Assembly: GCF_003254585.1 (NCBI RefSeq)
Contig: NZ_QJGZ01000035.1
Location: 248,001 to 312,000 of the forward strand
DNA: 64,000 nucleotides
Direction: 5' to 3'
Source: Flavobacterium sharifuzzamanii
Lineage (GTDB): Bacteria; Bacteroidota; Bacteroidia; Flavobacteriales; Flavobacteriaceae
This document shows, piece by piece, positions 61,883 to 64,000 of this stretch. The notes beneath the pieces were generated by a model that worked only from the letters and a program-made list of their open reading frames with translations, had not been told where the DNA came from and searched no databases. A program made the translations under genes and the position numbers. Positions within the stretch are counted from its first letter, which is position 1. Every line of letters begins with the position of its first letter.

Positions 61883-63412
61883 ATGGAGGAAATTAAAACG
61901 ACATTAGAAAAGAAAACTGCAGCTCTTGAAGTTGGTACGATCAGCTTACACGATCTATTTCAAAACAAACTCACGATCCCCGATTTTCAGCGCCCATACG
62001 AATGGGACGAACGATTGGTGTTAAAATTATTTAAAGACATCGATGAGCATTTCTTTTTACGTGATGAAGTAAAAGACACGAGCGACTTTTATCTGGGTTC
62101 CATTTTATTAAACAAAAACGGTGATGACGAATTGCAAATCGTCGACGGGCAGCAGCGTTTAACCACCTTTCTTATTCTGGATTATCTCATTGACCCTGAA
62201 AATTGTTTCCTGAATCACACACAGTTTATTTTTCACAGTACTATATCTGTTAAAAACATTACAGCAATTAAAAACATTATAAAAGCTAACAAGGATCAAT
62301 TTTCGTTTACAAAAAGTCATTATAATTCTATCATTAACAAAATATGTTTAAATGTAGTATTGACATCAGATGAAAATAAGGCTTTTCAGTTTTTTGATTC
62401 ACTTAACAGCAAAGGGAAAAAGCTGGATACAATCAATATTTTAAAATCGTATCATCTTAGAGAACTAAAAGGCGAAGAACTGCTTCAAAAGAAAATGGCT
62501 ACCAGCTTTGACAGCTTAAATGCGAAAGTAGAAAGCAGCAATTTCAAAAACAATCGCATCTATTCTCTTAATTATTTTGTCACACTTTTATGGGTTCAGC
62601 ACAATTACTGGACGAAAGGAAACTTTTCTATCATAACCAAAAATACAATAGAAACATTTTTTAGAGAAAATTCGATACGATACATTGACGATATAAAATT
62701 GATTAAGTTATTTCCAAGTATAAGAAATATGAACAGGACAGTAATCGACAATGAAGAATCCGATACTAATGATAATTCTATTTCTAAGGAAACAGTCAAT
62801 TTTAATAAGTTTATTGAATTCAATCCCCTTCATCCAGTTCAAAAAGGTTTGGGTTTCTTCCTTTCTTTAGAAAAACTGGAGAGTTATTTTGAGCTGCTCT
62901 TTATAAATCCCCAGTCTGAATATTTAAAGAAAATCACTGAACTTGTAAAAACATCATTTAATGATTATTTCCTCCATTTCTATTATGTCTTGATATTGGG
63001 TTATTATATTAAATTTGAAGATTATCGTTTAGAAGAATTTGCATTTGAAATTGAACAAATTCTAGGCAATAAATTTTTGACACTGCAAAAGGTCCAAATG
63101 AACTCTCCTATAGTAATTATGCGTGGTGAGTTCAATATTTTACAATATATCTATCTTAATACTTCCCCAGATATTTTAATCGCCGAAACAGTTCAGTATA
63201 AAACAAAAGTTAGAGTCAGAGATATTAAAGTATATAAAAAAGACGGAGTTTTAAAAACAAGCGTAGGTGCTATTGAATATGGATTCTATACATCCAGGCC
63301 AATATATATTCGCGGAGCTTTGGCACTTTATTCAAATGAAACTGATAGCAAACATTACAGAACAATCAACTGGAAAAACAATAAATTAAACAAAGAAAAT
63401 GATAGGATTTAA
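61883..63412 (+). CDS. DUF262-family (GmrSD-like) protein
   Basis: 509 residues. The N-terminal DUF262 nucleotide-binding fold has TIPDFQRPYEWD with the conserved Q36-R37-P38, and IVDGQQRLTTF (DGQQRLTT 88-95). DUF262 is ParB/Srx-like and in GmrS hydrolyses NTP to drive restriction of modified DNA. No HNH or DUF1524 nuclease domain is found at the C terminus, so the nuclease is likely the separate HNH protein. The next DUF262 gene begins 14 bases before this one ends. Confidence 0.88.
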   Translation: MEEIKTTLEKKTAALEVGTISLHDLFQNKLTIPDFQRPYEWDERLVLKLFKDIDEHFFLRDEVKDTSDFYLGSILLNKNGDDELQIVDGQQRLTTFLILDYLIDPENCFLNHTQFIFHSTISVKNITAIKNIIKANKDQFSFTKSHYNSIINKICLNVVLTSDENKAFQFFDSLNSKGKKLDTINILKSYHLRELKGEELLQKKMATSFDSLNAKVESSNFKNNRIYSLNYFVTLLWVQHNYWTKGNFSIITKNTIETFFRENSIRYIDDIKLIKLFPSIRNMNRTVIDNEESDTNDNSISKETVNFNKFIEFNPLHPVQKGLGFFLSLEKLESYFELLFINPQSEYLKKITELVKTSFNDYFLHFYYVLILGYYIKFEDYRLEEFAFEIEQILGNKFLTLQKVQMNSPIVIMRGEFNILQYIYLNTSPDILIAETVQYKTKVRVRDIKVYKKDGVLKTSVGAIEYGFYTSRPIYIRGALALYSNETDSKHYRTINWKNNKLNKENDRI

Positions 63413-64000
63413 AACCATCGGAGAAGTTATAAAAACAGAAGATGAAATTACTGCAAACAGTTTTAGTTTAGAAAAACTGCTGTATCATCCTGTCACTATT
63501 CATCTTCAAATTCCATTGTATCAACGTTTGTATGTCTGGGAAATTGAAGAAATAAAACTTTTTGTAGAAGATATTATAGAAGCTTTTTTTGAACAAGAAG
63601 AATCCTATTATATCGGCAACATGATGTTTGCTAATACTGCTAATGATAACAACATAACTATTGATTTAATTGACGGACAGCAACGTTTTACCACTTTGTG
63701 GCTTATTTCGATCCTGCTGAGTAAATACAATGAAAATTTAAGAAACTTTGCTTTTATAAATGGCACGCCGCGTTTAAGCTTTACTTCGAGAGAAAATGTA
63801 AACGACTATTTTGCATCATTAAGTTCTAAAACCATTGATATTTTATTAAATGAAAATATCGACCTGAAAAATAGCGATGATTCAATCGAGCCAATCGTTA
63901 CCGGAATTATCAACATATACAATACGATTAGGAATGGAAAGGGAAAATATGGCTGGAACACAGCGTTAATAAATAAATTTGGAGATTATATTTTTCAAAA
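63399..64000 (+). CDS. Second DUF262-family protein, cut by the window edge
   Basis: An open frame from ATG 63399 runs off the right edge without a stop (200 residues visible). TIHLQIPLYQRLYVWE carries Q42-R43 and LIDGQQRFTTLW the DUF262 signature (near 91-99). It overlaps the previous gene by 14 bases. The paired DUF262 genes differ in sequence and may form a heteromer. A C-terminal nuclease domain, if any, lies outside the window. Confidence 0.88.
   Translation, partial: MIGFKTIGEVIKTEDEITANSFSLEKLLYHPVTIHLQIPLYQRLYVWEIEEIKLFVEDIIEAFFEQEESYYIGNMMFANTANDNNITIDLIDGQQRFTTLWLISILLSKYNENLRNFAFINGTPRLSFTSRENVNDYFASLSSKTIDILLNENIDLKNSDDSIEPIVTGIINIYNTIRNGKGKYGWNTALINKFGDYIFQ

Noticed and set aside
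1..64000. CRISPR array
   Set aside because: No regularly spaced direct repeats were seen. The only tandem repeat found has two adjacent copies without spacers.

Overview
The window looks like an accessory region of a Flavobacterium-type member of the Bacteroidota. The evidence is the AT-rich sequence, TAnnTTTG-type -7 boxes in front of both tRNA genes, a SusC/SusD pair, a Bacteroidetes-type tyrosine recombinase, RteC-like and excisionase-like genes, and a DUF6520/MauE pair. Only the first 0.5 kb (the end of a probable riboflavin gene, an acyl-CoA thioesterase and a tRNA-Ser) looks like core chromosome. The rest reads as stacked mobile elements loaded with defence and conflict genes.

Layout. 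(A) 624-14100: two tRNA-Ser(UGA) genes bracket an integrase, a convergent subtilase/AAA+ pair, three consecutive genes with HEPN-type RNxxxH motifs, and a Hachiman-like nuclease/helicase pair. (B) 14200-29400: an excisionase/RteC-like pair, a 1204-residue secreted coiled-coil protein followed by a secreted trypsin-like protease, and a reverse-strand run of TIR-like protein, HNH-ATPase fusion, UPF0489 protein, PD-(D/E)XK nuclease and a trypsin/alpha-beta hydrolase fusion. Smaller unknown genes and a broken gene follow. (C) 29435-43250: a second excisionase/RteC-like pair, regulators, a structured leader, SusC/SusD/S9 peptidase, DUF6520/MauE, a 1 kb repeat-rich non-coding region with an oriT-like hairpin, and MobC/relaxase. 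(D) 43283-49940: unknown and HEPN-like genes, a CoiA-like nuclease, a gene copy with three in-frame TAA codons, and a TIGR02391-like gene, closed by a perfect 21-bp-stem palindrome. (E) 50424-55492: a tight operon of an MBL-fold hydrolase, a trypsin-like protease fused to a reverse transcriptase, and a family A DNA polymerase. (F) 55937-56401: a mobile-element RadC protein. (G) 56646-60369: a complete His-Xaa-Ser peptide-modification system, hxsA-hxsD-hxsB-hxsC. (H) 60459-64000: HNH nuclease, unknown protein and two DUF262 proteins, the last cut by the window end.

How it fits together. The region looks like a defence and conflict hotspot built by repeated insertion next to tRNA-Ser. Proteolysis recurs: one subtilase and three trypsin-like domains, two of them in fusions, sit inside putative conflict operons. 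HEPN-type motifs occur in five or six genes. The least familiar systems are the MBL/protease-RT/PolA operon and the TIR-like-to-hydrolase operon. All functional calls rest on motif reading by eye. No database search was run.
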